Position numbers and translations under genes: made by a program
Assembly (NCBI GenBank): GCA_028818705.1
Contig: JAPPNJ010000006.1
Span: 1 to 64,000, forward strand
Direction of reading: 5' to 3'
DNA length: 64,000 bases
DNA from: Candidatus Poribacteria bacterium
Lineage (GTDB): Bacteria; Poribacteria; WGA-4E; WGA-3G
Notes under the pieces: generated by a model
What the model was told of the DNA's origin: nothing
Databases searched by the model: none
Seen by the model: the letters and a program-made list of their open reading frames with translations, nothing else
Part shown: positions 7,086-15,930 of the stretch, piece after piece
Layout: every line of letters starts with the position of its first letter
Numbering within the stretch: the stretch's first letter is position 1

Positions 7086-9137
7086 TTACTCTGTCGTTAC
7101 CCGGGCAACTATCTCCGCATTAGACAATCTGTCTTTTTCCAGCATTAAATGCTGACTTGCCCCTATGTTTCCATAGACCTCAGAAATCCATGCTGTGTCA
7201 AATGCCTCACCAGTGTTATGGATAATCAACGGTCGAGGTGCGATGAGTGTTCCTGCAGTCCGAAAATCGCCAACTTGGCGGATATTCGGTATTGCTAAAG
7301 TTTCCAAGAAAACGGCATCGCCATCAATATCATAGCGCAAGTCAAATTCTGCGGCATCGACAATAACGTTTGGGACGTCGGCAAATCCCGCAGCCAGTAG
7401 ACTCCACAATCCCGCTTCACCTATTCCAATTAGATTCACCTCTGAAACGTCCCCCCTGCCTGTGAAACAGTGCAGTGCCGTCACGATGTCCTGCACACGT
7501 AATGCCGCAGTTGTTCGGTTGTAGGTAGTAAAGTAATTGGTATCTTCCGCTCTCTCATAATCGCTGTGTTCACCTGTCCCAAAGACATCAATCAGAAGCA
7601 CCTTCCGATCCGCACTGAGCAAGTCTGTGATGAGTGATAACGGTTCACCCGTTTCTACGTCAATTAACTTTTCCTTGCCTTCTGGGTGAACGATAACGAC
7701 GACTGGATCATGTCCAACCTGTGGCTCCGGACTAAATAGAATAGCAGGAATAGCATCCCCCATATTCTGTCTGCCGATGATGAGGTGTTTCGCAGACATC
7801 TGAATATGGGCTTGCAAGCTACGTCCTACATTCCTCTGATAGGTTGTTGGAAACGCACCCTCTGGTTCAACAAGCGTCACATCTGTACTTTTTGGGATCT
7901 GTAATCCGAGGGCATGTTGCAGCCCACTGCCTATCTCTTCGCGGAATGACTGGAGTTCTGCTTCATTCGTCGGTTTTCGTTTTTCGATCGCTTGGAGCGT
8001 CCGATTCGCCCAGGTCGGTAGAAACGCCTCCTGTTTCAACGCGTGTGACGGCATCTCACGTTCCGAAAAGGTCAACAATGCATCGTCGGGTTCAACTTGA
8101 AATGGCATCTCTTTGAACGCTGATGCGTCCTCTGCCCCTAAAAACCACTTAGCGAACCACGTATACACCGCCTCGCGACTCTCCTGATTATAGTTGTGCT
8201 CTGCGTCTACTTGGACCTGATGCACCTTGTCTTCTGCATTGAAGTGGGCATAGATGCTTCGGATTGCTGGATATTCGACTGTCGGGGTATTCACCGTCCA
8301 GTCACCCGTGGCGGATACCAATAAGAGCGGACGCGGTGCCATGAGCGCGCCAATCTCAATGTTGCTTACATCTAAACGAAGATTCGGAGCGTTTTCACAG
8401 AGACAACCGCCTTGCATTGTCGCTGAAATCATATTGACAGGTGCAGAGACTTTGATGCGTTCATCGACTGCTGTCAAAATAAAAGCTTGTGTTCCGCCGC
8501 CTGATGCCCCTGTGCACCCGATGCGTTCATTATCTACATCTGATAGGCTTTCTAAAAAATCGATGGAGCTGATACTATTTTGGAGTTGGAGACCCATTGC
8601 GCTGAGACCCCACAATCCTTCGTGTACCCCACCGTAGCGGTGCTCTATCTGTTTACCACTATCGTTGTAACCGAGCATATCGTAGGTAAAGATAACGTAT
8701 CCCTGTTTCGCGAAGTTGATACAGCGACCAGGAATTGAGCCACGCTCAATACTCTCAAGCCTACCTCTCGCCCAATGTCCATGCGGACTCACAATCCCCG
8801 GAAACGGACCAAGTTTCCCCAATGGACGATAGAGATTTCCGGTTGTGAAGAAACCCGGAAAGGGTTCAAAATAAACCTTTTCCACACTATAATCTTCCCG
8901 CTCGATTTTCCCGAAGATTTCAGCATTTAGCGGTGTCGGTTCATGCGTCGGTACTAAGCCGTTGGCAACGCGAATCTGTTGACGCAATGCTGCAGCTTTT
9001 TCGAGCCATTCCGCCTTTGTATAACCCGGAAAAGTATAAGGTGTATTCAGGTCGCGTGGTGTCTCACCGCGTGCGTCGTTAACCACCCGCGAAGGCTCAG
9101 CAAAAACATGGGCAAGTTCGTGATGTTGTTCAGCCAT
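7086..9137 (-). CDS. Alpha/beta hydrolase, acetylxylan-esterase / dienelactone-hydrolase-like, two-domain
   Basis: A 683-residue protein. The first half is an alpha/beta hydrolase with a GxSxG-type nucleophile elbow (TGASGGGTQAF), a preceding SPHGHWARG loop for the oxyanion region and a late His (DAEHNYN). The second half, from about residue 400, looks like a further hydrolase-like domain (VVVIVHPEGKEK, DVFGTGEHSD) without an obvious nucleophile. There is no signal peptide, so it is probably cytoplasmic. Deacetylation of carbohydrate is plausible but not proven. The frame is open up to 9260, but GGAGGAATTGTC lies just before the ATG at 9137 and the upstream extension overlaps a separate small gene, so 9137 is preferred. 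Confidence 0.75.
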   Translation of the reverse strand: MAEQHHELAHVFAEPSRVVNDARGETPRDLNTPYTFPGYTKAEWLEKAAALRQQIRVANGLVPTHEPTPLNAEIFGKIEREDYSVEKVYFEPFPGFFTTGNLYRPLGKLGPFPGIVSPHGHWARGRLESIERGSIPGRCINFAKQGYVIFTYDMLGYNDSGKQIEHRYGGVHEGLWGLSAMGLQLQNSISSIDFLESLSDVDNERIGCTGASGGGTQAFILTAVDERIKVSAPVNMISATMQGGCLCENAPNLRLDVSNIEIGALMAPRPLLLVSATGDWTVNTPTVEYPAIRSIYAHFNAEDKVHQVQVDAEHNYNQESREAVYTWFAKWFLGAEDASAFKEMPFQVEPDDALLTFSEREMPSHALKQEAFLPTWANRTLQAIEKRKPTNEAELQSFREEIGSGLQHALGLQIPKSTDVTLVEPEGAFPTTYQRNVGRSLQAHIQMSAKHLIIGRQNMGDAIPAILFSPEPQVGHDPVVVIVHPEGKEKLIDVETGEPLSLITDLLSADRKVLLIDVFGTGEHSDYERAEDTNYFTTYNRTTAALRVQDIVTALHCFTGRGDVSEVNLIGIGEAGLWSLLAAGFADVPNVIVDAAEFDLRYDIDGDAVFLETLAIPNIRQVGDFRTAGTLIAPRPLIIHNTGEAFDTAWISEVYGNIGASQHLMLEKDRLSNAEIVARVTTE

Positions 9138-9219
9138 TGACAATTCCTCCATTATCAATCTACCACCAAAATCCGTCTTTTGGTGGCGAGGGTATTTTAA
9201 GTATCTGGGAGCGGTTTCC

Positions 9220-9435
9220 TCAGCCACCAACTTCGTCTCTATATTGTTGAGGCTCTCCACTATATTTGCAAATACGTTGATCTCTTCTGCTATGAAATAG
9301 GCAGTAATTAATAGCGCTGGTCCAGACTAAGACTGCCAGCCCGAGGATTTTGAGGAGGATTACGGTCCAACTCCGAAATTGACTGCCGGATTCCAATGAA
9401 TCAATCCATGCAATAATGCCTCGCAAATAGCGCAT
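9220..9435 (-). CDS. Small single-span membrane protein, 71 residues
   Basis: The start ATG at 9435 follows a near-perfect ribosome site (AGGAGG, about 8 bases). The protein has one hydrophobic helix (about residues 24-46) between a short N-terminal stretch and a basic, Arg-rich tail. It lies 82 bases upstream of the esterase-like gene on the same strand and is probably co-transcribed with it. No known family is recognised. Confidence 0.6.
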   Translation of the reverse strand: MRYLRGIIAWIDSLESGSQFRSWTVILLKILGLAVLVWTSAINYCLFHSRRDQRICKYSGEPQQYRDEVGG

Positions 9436-9594
9436 AAAATACTCCTCCTACCATGCAAGTTCCGCTACAACACGGTCTATCCGAACCGTAGTTAAGTCGC
9501 GATTAATATAGCAGGTCGTGTAGGGTTTGTCAAATTAAAGCCACTGGTTTTGAGGGCATTTACTTTTAATTTTCCTTTTCACTAACTATAGCGC

Positions 9595-9700
9595 GTAGGT
9601 TGGGTTGAGCAGGACATGAAAACTAAGTGCTTGGGACGCAGGAGGCTTCTCATTTTCAAAATACTTGAACGCACCGAGATCCCAGCGAAATCCAACGCTT
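9595..9700. repeat. Palindromic-end intergenic repeat, copy 1 (about 106 bp)
   Basis: Begins GTAGGTTGGGTTGAGC and ends CAGCGAAATCCAACGCTT; the two ends are imperfect inverted repeats. The same ends occur in three other intergenic sites at similar spacing, with poorly conserved interiors. Confidence 0.8.
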
Positions 9701-9744
9701 CATCTGACGGTCTCTGGAAACTGAGAATTGAGAACCAAAACCGC

Positions 9745-9773
9745 TTGATTTCCCGAACTTTTTGTGATACAAT
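9745..9773 (+). promoter_or_regulatory. Sigma-70-type promoter of purD
   Basis: TTGATT (9745-9750), 17-base spacer, TACAAT (9768-9773). Transcription would start only about 15 bases before the ATG. Confidence 0.65.
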
Positions 9774-9794
9774 ACAGTCAAAAAGGATGGGCAC

Positions 9795-11069
9795 ATGAAA
9801 ATACTGGTTATCGGGCAAGGAGGGCGTGAACACACACTCGTCTGGAAACTTGCACAAAGTTCACTCGTCGAAAAAATCTATTGCACACCCGGTAATGCCG
9901 GCATCTCACAAATTGCAGAATCTATCCCTATGCCGGAGCAGTTTACTGACTTAGCAGACTGGGCGGAATCCAAAAACATCGCACTGACTATTGTGGGTCC
10001 CGAAGTTCCACTGGCTGAGGGGATCGTCGATGTATTCCACGCACGTGGGCTAAAAGCGTTTGGACCCGATAAACGAGCAGCGCGGCTCGAAGCAAGTAAA
10101 GATTTTGCCAAGCAGCTGATGATGAAAAACGACATACCGACAGCAGCGCATCGCATATTCGGGGACGCCGAGGAAGCAATGGCATATATCGAAGATCACA
10201 ATGCCCCTGTTTTCGTTAAGGCAAACGGACTCGCCGCTGGCAAAGGGGTTATCCCCGGACGTACCTTCAAAGAGGCAGCGCAAGCAGTCACTACTATTTT
10301 GGTAGACAGGGCATTTGGCGAAGCAGGCGATAGTGTGGTGATTGAGGAGGAATTAATCGGTGAAGAAGCCTCTTTTACTGTACTTACCGATGGTACGTAT
10401 TGTCTCCCGTTTGTCTCTTCGCAGGACCACAAAATGTCGCACGACGGTGATACGGGCAAGAACACCGGCGGAATGGGTGCTTACTCTCCCGCCCCTGTTA
10501 TCACGCCTGAACTGCACAACGATGTGATGCAGCGCATCGTTTATCCAACTATCAAGGGCATGGCGGATATCGGAAGACCCTTCAAAGGTGTACTATACGT
10601 CGGATTGATGATTACAGATGCCGGTCCGAAGGTGGTGGAATTCAACTGTCGTTTCGGAGATCCTGAGGTACAAGTCCTTTTACCTCGTCTCAAGAGCGAT
10701 TTGGTGCCTTTGTTGATGGCATGTATTGACGGAACGCTCGAACAGCACACTGACGTACAATGGCATGATGAAGCAGCAGCATGTATCGTCATGGCTTCCG
10801 GTGGTTATCCAGACCCTTATCAAACAGGAAAAGTCATCACGGGGTTGGAAAATGCAGCGTCGATTGAGGGCGTAAACGTCTTTCACGCTGGCACGGAACA
10901 GGATGGTGAAAACATTGTCACGGCTGGTGGTAGAGTGTTGTGTGTTACCGCTGTTGCAGGTGAGTTATCCGATGCCATTCAACGAGCCTACCAAGGTGTT
11001 TCTGCCATTCAGTTTGCCAATGCACATTTTCGAAACGACATAGGATACAGAGCATTAGAACGCAGTTAA
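9795..11069 (+). CDS. purD: Phosphoribosylamine--glycine ligase (GAR synthetase)
   Basis: A 424-residue enzyme that ligates glycine to 5-phosphoribosylamine using ATP in de novo purine synthesis. Visible signatures are the N-terminal KILVIGQGGREHTL loop, the ATP-grasp core with FVKANGLAAGKGV, the QDHKMSHDGDTGKNTGGMG block and the metal-binding EFNCRFGDPE motif. The length matches the family. AAAGGATG lies before the start. It is flanked on both sides by copies of the GTTGGGTTGAGC repeat. Confidence 0.97.
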   Translation: MKILVIGQGGREHTLVWKLAQSSLVEKIYCTPGNAGISQIAESIPMPEQFTDLADWAESKNIALTIVGPEVPLAEGIVDVFHARGLKAFGPDKRAARLEASKDFAKQLMMKNDIPTAAHRIFGDAEEAMAYIEDHNAPVFVKANGLAAGKGVIPGRTFKEAAQAVTTILVDRAFGEAGDSVVIEEELIGEEASFTVLTDGTYCLPFVSSQDHKMSHDGDTGKNTGGMGAYSPAPVITPELHNDVMQRIVYPTIKGMADIGRPFKGVLYVGLMITDAGPKVVEFNCRFGDPEVQVLLPRLKSDLVPLLMACIDGTLEQHTDVQWHDEAAACIVMASGGYPDPYQTGKVITGLENAASIEGVNVFHAGTEQDGENIVTAGGRVLCVTAVAGELSDAIQRAYQGVSAIQFANAHFRNDIGYRALERS

Positions 11070-11370
11070 GACACTAATGAAATATAGGTTTACCTCGGCA
11101 CGTAGGTTGGGTTGAGCGGAACGGCAAAATCAAACCATTTATAGTGAAGCCCGTAATTACCTATACATTTGTTTTTCCACAAAAGGTAGTTCGTAGGGGC
11201 GAGGTCTCCTCGCCCGCTCAACCAAAAGTGTGCAATTATTTTCGGAATCTACCATAATGTAGAAGCCTTTGCTTTTTTAAGCGACTTGGACACGCCGATA
11301 CCTGAGCGAAACCCAACGCTTCAACTATATGAAACCCACGGTAATATGTGGTGTGTAACGGTACCGAGAA
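11070..11370. other. Intergenic region downstream of purD, filled by nested repeats
   Basis: Almost the whole 301-base gap is a second GTTGGGTTGAGC-type repeat that itself contains a GGGGCGAGG/CCTCGCCC palindrome. No gene is seen. Confidence 0.6.
11102..11321. repeat. Palindromic-end intergenic repeat, copy 2, interrupted by a second repeat
   Basis: The ends GTAGGTTGGGTTGAGCGG and GAGCGAAACCCAACGCTT match the other copies but lie 220 bases apart instead of about 105. The extra length includes GTAGGGGCGAGG-TCTC-CTCGCCCGCT at 11193-11218, a repeat found independently at 29184-29209, so this looks like one element nested in another. Confidence 0.75.
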
Positions 11371-11889
11371 ATGACGACTGAACTTACATATAAAATCGCC
11401 AAATGTTGTGTCCCAAAAGAGAGTGACGCAATTACCGGCTATTTCAAAGAAGATGGCACGATTACCGTCCATGGTGCCGCGTGCAATGCAGTGCAAGGAT
11501 TGCGGACAGAACGATTATTGAAAGTAACGTGGGACGAAATTCAGACAACCGAGATCGCGACGGATGCCCTCGCCCTCGCACCTGAATTTGCTGAACTGGA
11601 TGAGACCGATTACTTTATACTAAAACACCATCAGGAATTGGGAATGGATTACTCTATCGTTGTTGCTGAAACCTTAAGAATCCCGCTTGAAGAGATGCAC
11701 CAACGGCACCGAAAATTAAAAGAACTCGGCGGACTGAAACGCGTTGAGGGACGCATCATCCACTATCGAAAAAATATCGTCAAAGGCAAATGGATCAAGC
11801 ATCGAAATCATACCTATTATGAACTGACACCGGAAGGCAAAATGTGGATTGAGGCTTTTGAAAACCAGCAAATTTCGTCTGAAACATAA
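11371..11889 (+). CDS. RelA-type zinc-finger domain fused to a winged helix (DUF2250-like)
   Basis: A 172-residue protein in two parts. Residues about 5-50 closely resemble the zinc-finger (RIS) domain near the C-terminus of RelA/SpoT: the paired Cys in KIAKCCVP, a G-Y-F strand, then VHGAAC supplying His and a further Cys. Residues about 75-165 form a winged-helix DNA-binding region with a final LTPEGKMW segment, as in DUF2250 proteins. No synthetase or hydrolase domain is present, so it cannot make or degrade (p)ppGpp. In RelA this domain contacts the ribosome; here the pairing with a DNA-binding domain suggests a regulator (inference). The ribosome site is weak. Confidence 0.75.
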   Translation: MTTELTYKIAKCCVPKESDAITGYFKEDGTITVHGAACNAVQGLRTERLLKVTWDEIQTTEIATDALALAPEFAELDETDYFILKHHQELGMDYSIVVAETLRIPLEEMHQRHRKLKELGGLKRVEGRIIHYRKNIVKGKWIKHRNHTYYELTPEGKMWIEAFENQQISSET

Positions 11890-11972
11890 CATTCCCAAAC
11901 GCCACGCTTTTACTTCCAAGCTCTATATAAAACGTCCCGATCAAAAGAGAAACACACTGGGGGGATATTATC

Positions 11973-13181
11973 ATGTTAAATCAAGTACTGAATTGGCGCT
12001 TTGATACGGAACGACGTAGGAATCGGATGCGTTCTGTCGTTTTATTATCTCTTATTTTACACATGATTATCGTTATCGTTTACCTCTTTCTTCCACTAAA
12101 TCGACTCAGCCACGAGCAAGAAGATGCCTTTGCTGTCGATTTGCTTAACGACGCGGAAGCTCCCAGAAAGCGGAACCTGAAACCCAAACCGCCACTGACA
12201 AAAAAATTGTATGATCCCAACCAGCAGCTTGCGAGAAATGCAGAGGATAGAAAGATTGAAACGACGCGGAACAAAATAGATGAAGTCATGAAACTCAGTC
12301 CACGCGTAGTTCTTGAAGATGTTGAAGTCAATAAGGCACCGGTAAGCGACATCATTCCAGATGTTATGACTGATGCCCAATTGCGGGATGCAGAAGCCTC
12401 AAACCTCAGCAGGCTCATCTCACAACCCGGACAAACTGACGGACGCGGTATTGTTACAGGCAGAGTCCGGGCACGAGGTAACGGGGGCATGGGCAGGTTC
12501 CGCGGTAGTGGACAGGGCGGCGGGGATGGACTTCTCGGTGGTGGCGGAAAGGATGGTGCCGCGGATCGTCTCGGTATCATCGATTTCCTCAATGAACTCG
12601 AAGGACCCAAGGAGGTAGTTTATTGTCTTGACATCACTGCAAGTATGGTGGCAGCAGGAATGAAAAAATTACCACTTGCAATAAACGCTCTCAAGGATTC
12701 CATGTTGATGCTCGGTAACGAGGATACCTTAAATTTGGTAACGTTTTCCGCGCGGGCAGAAGCCATGCACAAAACAATGCTACCGGCGAACGCTGCCAAT
12801 ATAGAGCGCACCTTGAAGTACCTGAATAGATTTACACCGCGGAGCATTCAAGGCAATGAGGACACGAATATTCTTCCCGCTCTTGAAGCCGCCTTGGCAT
12901 TTGAACCCACTGTTGTTGTTTTGATAACAGACGGCTTACCGCAGGTAGATCTTGATGATACGGTATATATTGAAACAAGCCCGCGGAAAATTCTGGACGC
13001 TGTTCGTGAGCGTAATATCGGTAATGCCGCTATCTATGTCGTTGGCTTTGAAATTGATTTAAAACACTCACGTGGCGCGAAACTGCTTGTTTCTCTCGCT
13101 GAAGAAAACAACGGAAAAATAAAAGCGATCGATGGTGATCTATTGTATGAGTTCGCAGAGCAAGAAGGATTGAACGATTAA
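11973..13181 (+). CDS. Membrane-anchored von Willebrand factor A domain protein
   Basis: A 402-residue protein with a short cytoplasmic basic N-terminus and one membrane helix (about residues 20-42). A long charged linker containing a PKPPLTKK stretch, reminiscent of TonB, and a Gly-rich region (about residues 165-195) follow. The C-terminal VWA domain begins at about residue 215. The metal-site loop reads DITAS (D-x-T-x-S) and is followed by a conserved Thr/Asp strand ending LITDGLP. It probably binds a partner protein in the periplasm. GGGGGGA precedes the ATG closely. Confidence 0.8.
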   Translation: MLNQVLNWRFDTERRRNRMRSVVLLSLILHMIIVIVYLFLPLNRLSHEQEDAFAVDLLNDAEAPRKRNLKPKPPLTKKLYDPNQQLARNAEDRKIETTRNKIDEVMKLSPRVVLEDVEVNKAPVSDIIPDVMTDAQLRDAEASNLSRLISQPGQTDGRGIVTGRVRARGNGGMGRFRGSGQGGGDGLLGGGGKDGAADRLGIIDFLNELEGPKEVVYCLDITASMVAAGMKKLPLAINALKDSMLMLGNEDTLNLVTFSARAEAMHKTMLPANAANIERTLKYLNRFTPRSIQGNEDTNILPALEAALAFEPTVVVLITDGLPQVDLDDTVYIETSPRKILDAVRERNIGNAAIYVVGFEIDLKHSRGAKLLVSLAEENNGKIKAIDGDLLYEFAEQEGLND

Positions 13182-13251
13182 TCGTTAGTGAAGCCTATAA
13201 TCATTTCAGCACCGCGGTAGGGTTTTTGCTGGGGTGTTTCTTCAAGGTTTC

Positions 13252-13288
13252 CAAATTATGCTACAAAAGCATAATTTGTCTTAGCTTT
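13252..13288 (+). terminator. Hairpin terminator after the VWA gene
   Basis: CAAATTATGCT (13252-13262) pairs perfectly with AGCATAATTTG (13268-13278) around an ACAAA loop; TCTTAGCTTT follows. Confidence 0.6.
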
Positions 13289-13358
13289 ACATGCCTCGCC
13301 AATTCACAGTGTATCCGTAATTGTAAACGCTACTAATAGTCTTGAATTTGGAGTGAAT

Positions 13359-14165
13359 ATGAATCAAAAATCCGCTACAGCCACTATCCAACAATTTCAA
13401 CTCGACGGCAAGGTGAGCCTCGTCAGTGGGGCAAGCCGTGGTATTGGACTCGCCATGGCAGAGGGACTTGCAGGTGCAGGTTCAGACCTCGCCATCGTCG
13501 GCAGGAAGTTGGATACATTAACACCAATCGCTGAACAGATTACTGCCGAGACCGGTAAAACCGTCCTTCCAATTCAGGCGGATGTTGGTAATCTCACTGA
13601 AATTGATGCTGTTGTTGCCCAGACCATTGAAACTTTTGGCAGAATTGATGTTCTTGTCAACAATGCTGGTGTCAATATACGAAATCCCGCGCTGGAATTT
13701 ACCGAAGAAGATTGGGATTTCGTCACGGATATTAATCTGAAAGGTGCGTTCTTTCTCGCAAAAGCCTGCGGCAACGTCATGCAAGAACAGAAGGCTGGTA
13801 AGGTGATTAACACCTTGTCGCTCACCTCAGCGATCGGGCTGCCCACAAGCGTCGCCTATACAGCGGCAAAGGGTGGACTCCTGCAATTGACGAAACTCCT
13901 TGCTGTGGAATGGGCGGAACACAACATTCAGGTGAACGGCATCGCACCCGGTTTTATCCGAACAGAGATGACCGCACCGGCGCGTGAAGATGCCCGAAAT
14001 GAGTGGATTCTCAATCGAACACCCGCTTATCGGTGGGGTGAACCTGAAGATTTGGCGGGTTTGACAATCTTCTTCGCATCCAATGCTTCCGATTTTGTCA
14101 CCGGTCAAATGGTTTTCGTTGATGGTGGATTCATGGCTGGTAGTGACTGGAGGCGGCGTTCTTAA
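13359..14165 (+). CDS. Short-chain dehydrogenase/reductase
   Basis: A 268-residue classical SDR. It has the cofactor loop SGASRGIGLAMAEG, the NNAGVNIRNPA motif, a catalytic Ser in SLTSAIG and YTAAKGG carrying the Tyr-x3-Lys pair. The C-terminal FVDGGFMAG segment is also typical. The spacing and sequence resemble gluconate 5-dehydrogenase or sugar/polyol dehydrogenases of the family, but the substrate cannot be told. The frame also offers a GTG at 13353; GGAG at 13349 fits the ATG at 13359 better. The stop codon directly abuts the ATG of the next gene. Confidence 0.9.
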   Translation: MNQKSATATIQQFQLDGKVSLVSGASRGIGLAMAEGLAGAGSDLAIVGRKLDTLTPIAEQITAETGKTVLPIQADVGNLTEIDAVVAQTIETFGRIDVLVNNAGVNIRNPALEFTEEDWDFVTDINLKGAFFLAKACGNVMQEQKAGKVINTLSLTSAIGLPTSVAYTAAKGGLLQLTKLLAVEWAEHNIQVNGIAPGFIRTEMTAPAREDARNEWILNRTPAYRWGEPEDLAGLTIFFASNASDFVTGQMVFVDGGFMAGSDWRRRS

Positions 14166-14402
14166 ATGGAAAAAGAAAACAGTCAGAAGCACGACGAACA
14201 CCAAACATCATTAAAAGAGATCGAGCAGGTTCTGCACGAGTTTCAGATTAAAGGTGCTGTCCTCTTTGACCACTCCCCGGTTTTACGTATCCAAATCTCC
14301 GAAGCCCAGTTTGCGCATGCGCTTCAAGTCCGGGAAACCTTAGTTGAACGGATAAAACCGTTCGGCTATCGCTTCATCGCCCTTGATTTAGATGAATTGT
14401 AG
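14166..14402 (+). CDS. Small protein resembling the C-terminal end of LarE-type proteins
   Basis: A 78-residue soluble protein whose ATG immediately follows the stop of the SDR gene, implying coupled translation. The last part (L-R-I-x-I, a helix, then GYRFIALDLDEL) resembles the end of LarE-type sulfur transferases, where a similar G-[FY]-x-[YF]-[VI]-x-LDL segment occurs. The ATP-binding part of LarE is absent. This resemblance is weak and by eye only, so the function is unknown. Confidence 0.55.
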   Translation: MEKENSQKHDEHQTSLKEIEQVLHEFQIKGAVLFDHSPVLRIQISEAQFAHALQVRETLVERIKPFGYRFIALDLDEL

Positions 14403-14556
14403 AACGTAAGAGGTGAAAACAGTAAGTTCCCTGCAAACCTTGTGGGTCCTAAAGTTATGTTTCGCTGAGAATTTGGGAGCTATTGGAGTAGATAATGGTT
14501 TCCGGTAAACGGTACGGAAAATCTCCTACTGTTGAATTGAAAGCAACGAATTTTAA

Positions 14557-14585
14557 TTGACTTTTTCTTTCTAAGGTAGTATCAT
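14557..14585 (+). promoter_or_regulatory. Sigma-70-type promoter for the protease-methyltransferase unit
   Basis: TTGACT (14557-14562), 17-base spacer, TATCAT (14580-14585). It lies upstream of the small helical gene at 14612. Confidence 0.6.
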
Positions 14586-14611
14586 TGTTCCATATTACAA
14601 GGAGGATGCCC

Positions 14612-14824
14612 ATGAAACACGAAAAAGAACGAACCAAGGAAATTGAGGAGTTTTTCAGCACGATGCAGGAAAAGACTGAGAAATACCAGAAATATTTTAC
14701 AGCTCTGGCAACTCTCCCTCAAATACAGCGCAAACCCCCTACACAAGTAGAGTACGCAAATTCATCAGTCTCACGTGGAGAACTCAAAGATGCCCGATTG
14801 GAGTCAAGTCTTAGAAGAAATTAA
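14612..14824 (+). CDS. Small charged helical protein upstream of the Clp-fold protease
   Basis: A 70-residue protein rich in Lys and Glu with a predicted long helix (about residues 1-35). AAGGAGG ends eight bases before the ATG at 14612, so this start is preferred over one nine codons earlier. Its 3-prime end overlaps the following protease gene by 35 bases in another frame, suggesting coupled expression. It could be a regulator or small partner of the protease; no family is recognised. Confidence 0.6.
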   Translation: MKHEKERTKEIEEFFSTMQEKTEKYQKYFTALATLPQIQRKPPTQVEYANSSVSRGELKDARLESSLRRN

Positions 14825-15731
14825 TAATCATGAAAACCAGCACCAAATGCTAAGTTTATCAGGATGTGATATTGCTCGCAGGCATTATCTACAGCAAGTA
14901 CACAATCTGACCAAACGAAATGTGATAATTTATTACTCAGGCTGGCTCCAGAAGCGTGTAGACGGAACCGAGATAAACGATGAAGATAAAAACGGTTTTA
15001 TGACCGTTTTGCACGAACTTGACCGTTCTAAAGGATTAGATTTAATACTCCACACTCCCGGTGGTGATACTAGTGCTACTGAGTCTATTGTTGATTATCT
15101 TCGCTCAGTGTTTGACACAGATATTCGAGCTTTTGTTCCTCAACTTGCTATGTCCGCAGGTACGGTGATTGCTTGTGCTTGCAAAGAAATTTACATGGGG
15201 AGACATTCAAGTCTCGGTCCTATAGATCCGCAAATAATCGATCCCCGCTTGGGACAAATACCAGCGCATGGGGTTATTGAAGAATTTGAGCGGGCCCTTG
15301 GAGAAATCAAGAAAGATCCTGATCGAATTCTCGTATGGCAGCCGATTCTTCACAAATACAATCCAGCGTTCATTGGGCAGTGCGAAAAAGTTATTGAAAT
15401 GACAAAAAATATGGTCACTGACTGGCTTCGTACAGGTATGTTTAAGTCCTATGGAGAAGAAGAAGCGTTCTTGAGAAGCAAAAATGTTGCGGAGAAACTT
15501 GCAGATTACGAACTGTTAAAAACTCACGACCGGCATTTACCACCAGAAACTTGTATGAGTTTTGGATTAAACATCCGTGTTCTGGAAAAAGAACCTCTTT
15601 TGCAGGATGCGGTTCTATCAGTTCACCATGCATGTATACACACCTTTACAAGAACACAAGCGTTCAAAATAATCGAAAACCATACCGGGAAGGCTTTCAT
15701 CAAGTTAATGCCTCAAATCCTCCCTGAATAG
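14790..15731 (+). CDS. SDH-family Clp-fold serine protease (SppA-like)
   Basis: A 313-residue protein related to the SDH_sah family of ClpP/SppA-fold enzymes. Recognisable are LDLILHTPGGDTSATE (oxyanion strand), AMSAGTVIAC with the nucleophile Ser at residue 122, and SLGPIDPQI with the conserved Asp at residue 146. There is no signal peptide or obvious membrane helix, so it acts in the cytoplasm. A GTG at 14775 is possible, but the ATG at 14790 has GGAG nine bases upstream. It lies just before a DNA methyltransferase fused to an HNH nuclease, which suggests a genome-defence context (inference). Confidence 0.85.
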   Translation: MPDWSQVLEEINNHENQHQMLSLSGCDIARRHYLQQVHNLTKRNVIIYYSGWLQKRVDGTEINDEDKNGFMTVLHELDRSKGLDLILHTPGGDTSATESIVDYLRSVFDTDIRAFVPQLAMSAGTVIACACKEIYMGRHSSLGPIDPQIIDPRLGQIPAHGVIEEFERALGEIKKDPDRILVWQPILHKYNPAFIGQCEKVIEMTKNMVTDWLRTGMFKSYGEEEAFLRSKNVAEKLADYELLKTHDRHLPPETCMSFGLNIRVLEKEPLLQDAVLSVHHACIHTFTRTQAFKIIENHTGKAFIKLMPQILPE

Positions 15732-15930
15732 ACGGTATCAATTTTTACCGCTCACAACTCCTTTGAAATACTCAAGCCCGCCTGATTACCATTCGCCGGA
15801 ATCAAGCATCACATTTTTTTCACAACAACAACAAGATGATTTACTACAGGCATAATTGAAGCAGCCACTTCAGCCCCGCGGACCTGAGCAAATTCTTTTC
15901 CACAAACACGACTGTACAGAGGTACTTTTC

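Larger units (their letters stand above)
9436..9794. other. Divergent intergenic region upstream of purD
   Basis: This 359-base gap holds a GTTGGGTTGAGC-type repeat (9595-9700) and the purD promoter (9745-9773). No further gene is evident. Confidence 0.6.

Noticed and set aside
12080..12610. A 176-residue minus-strand ORF inside the VWA gene.
   Set aside because: Its Ser/Pro-rich sequence is the mirror of the Gly-rich linker of the VWA protein.
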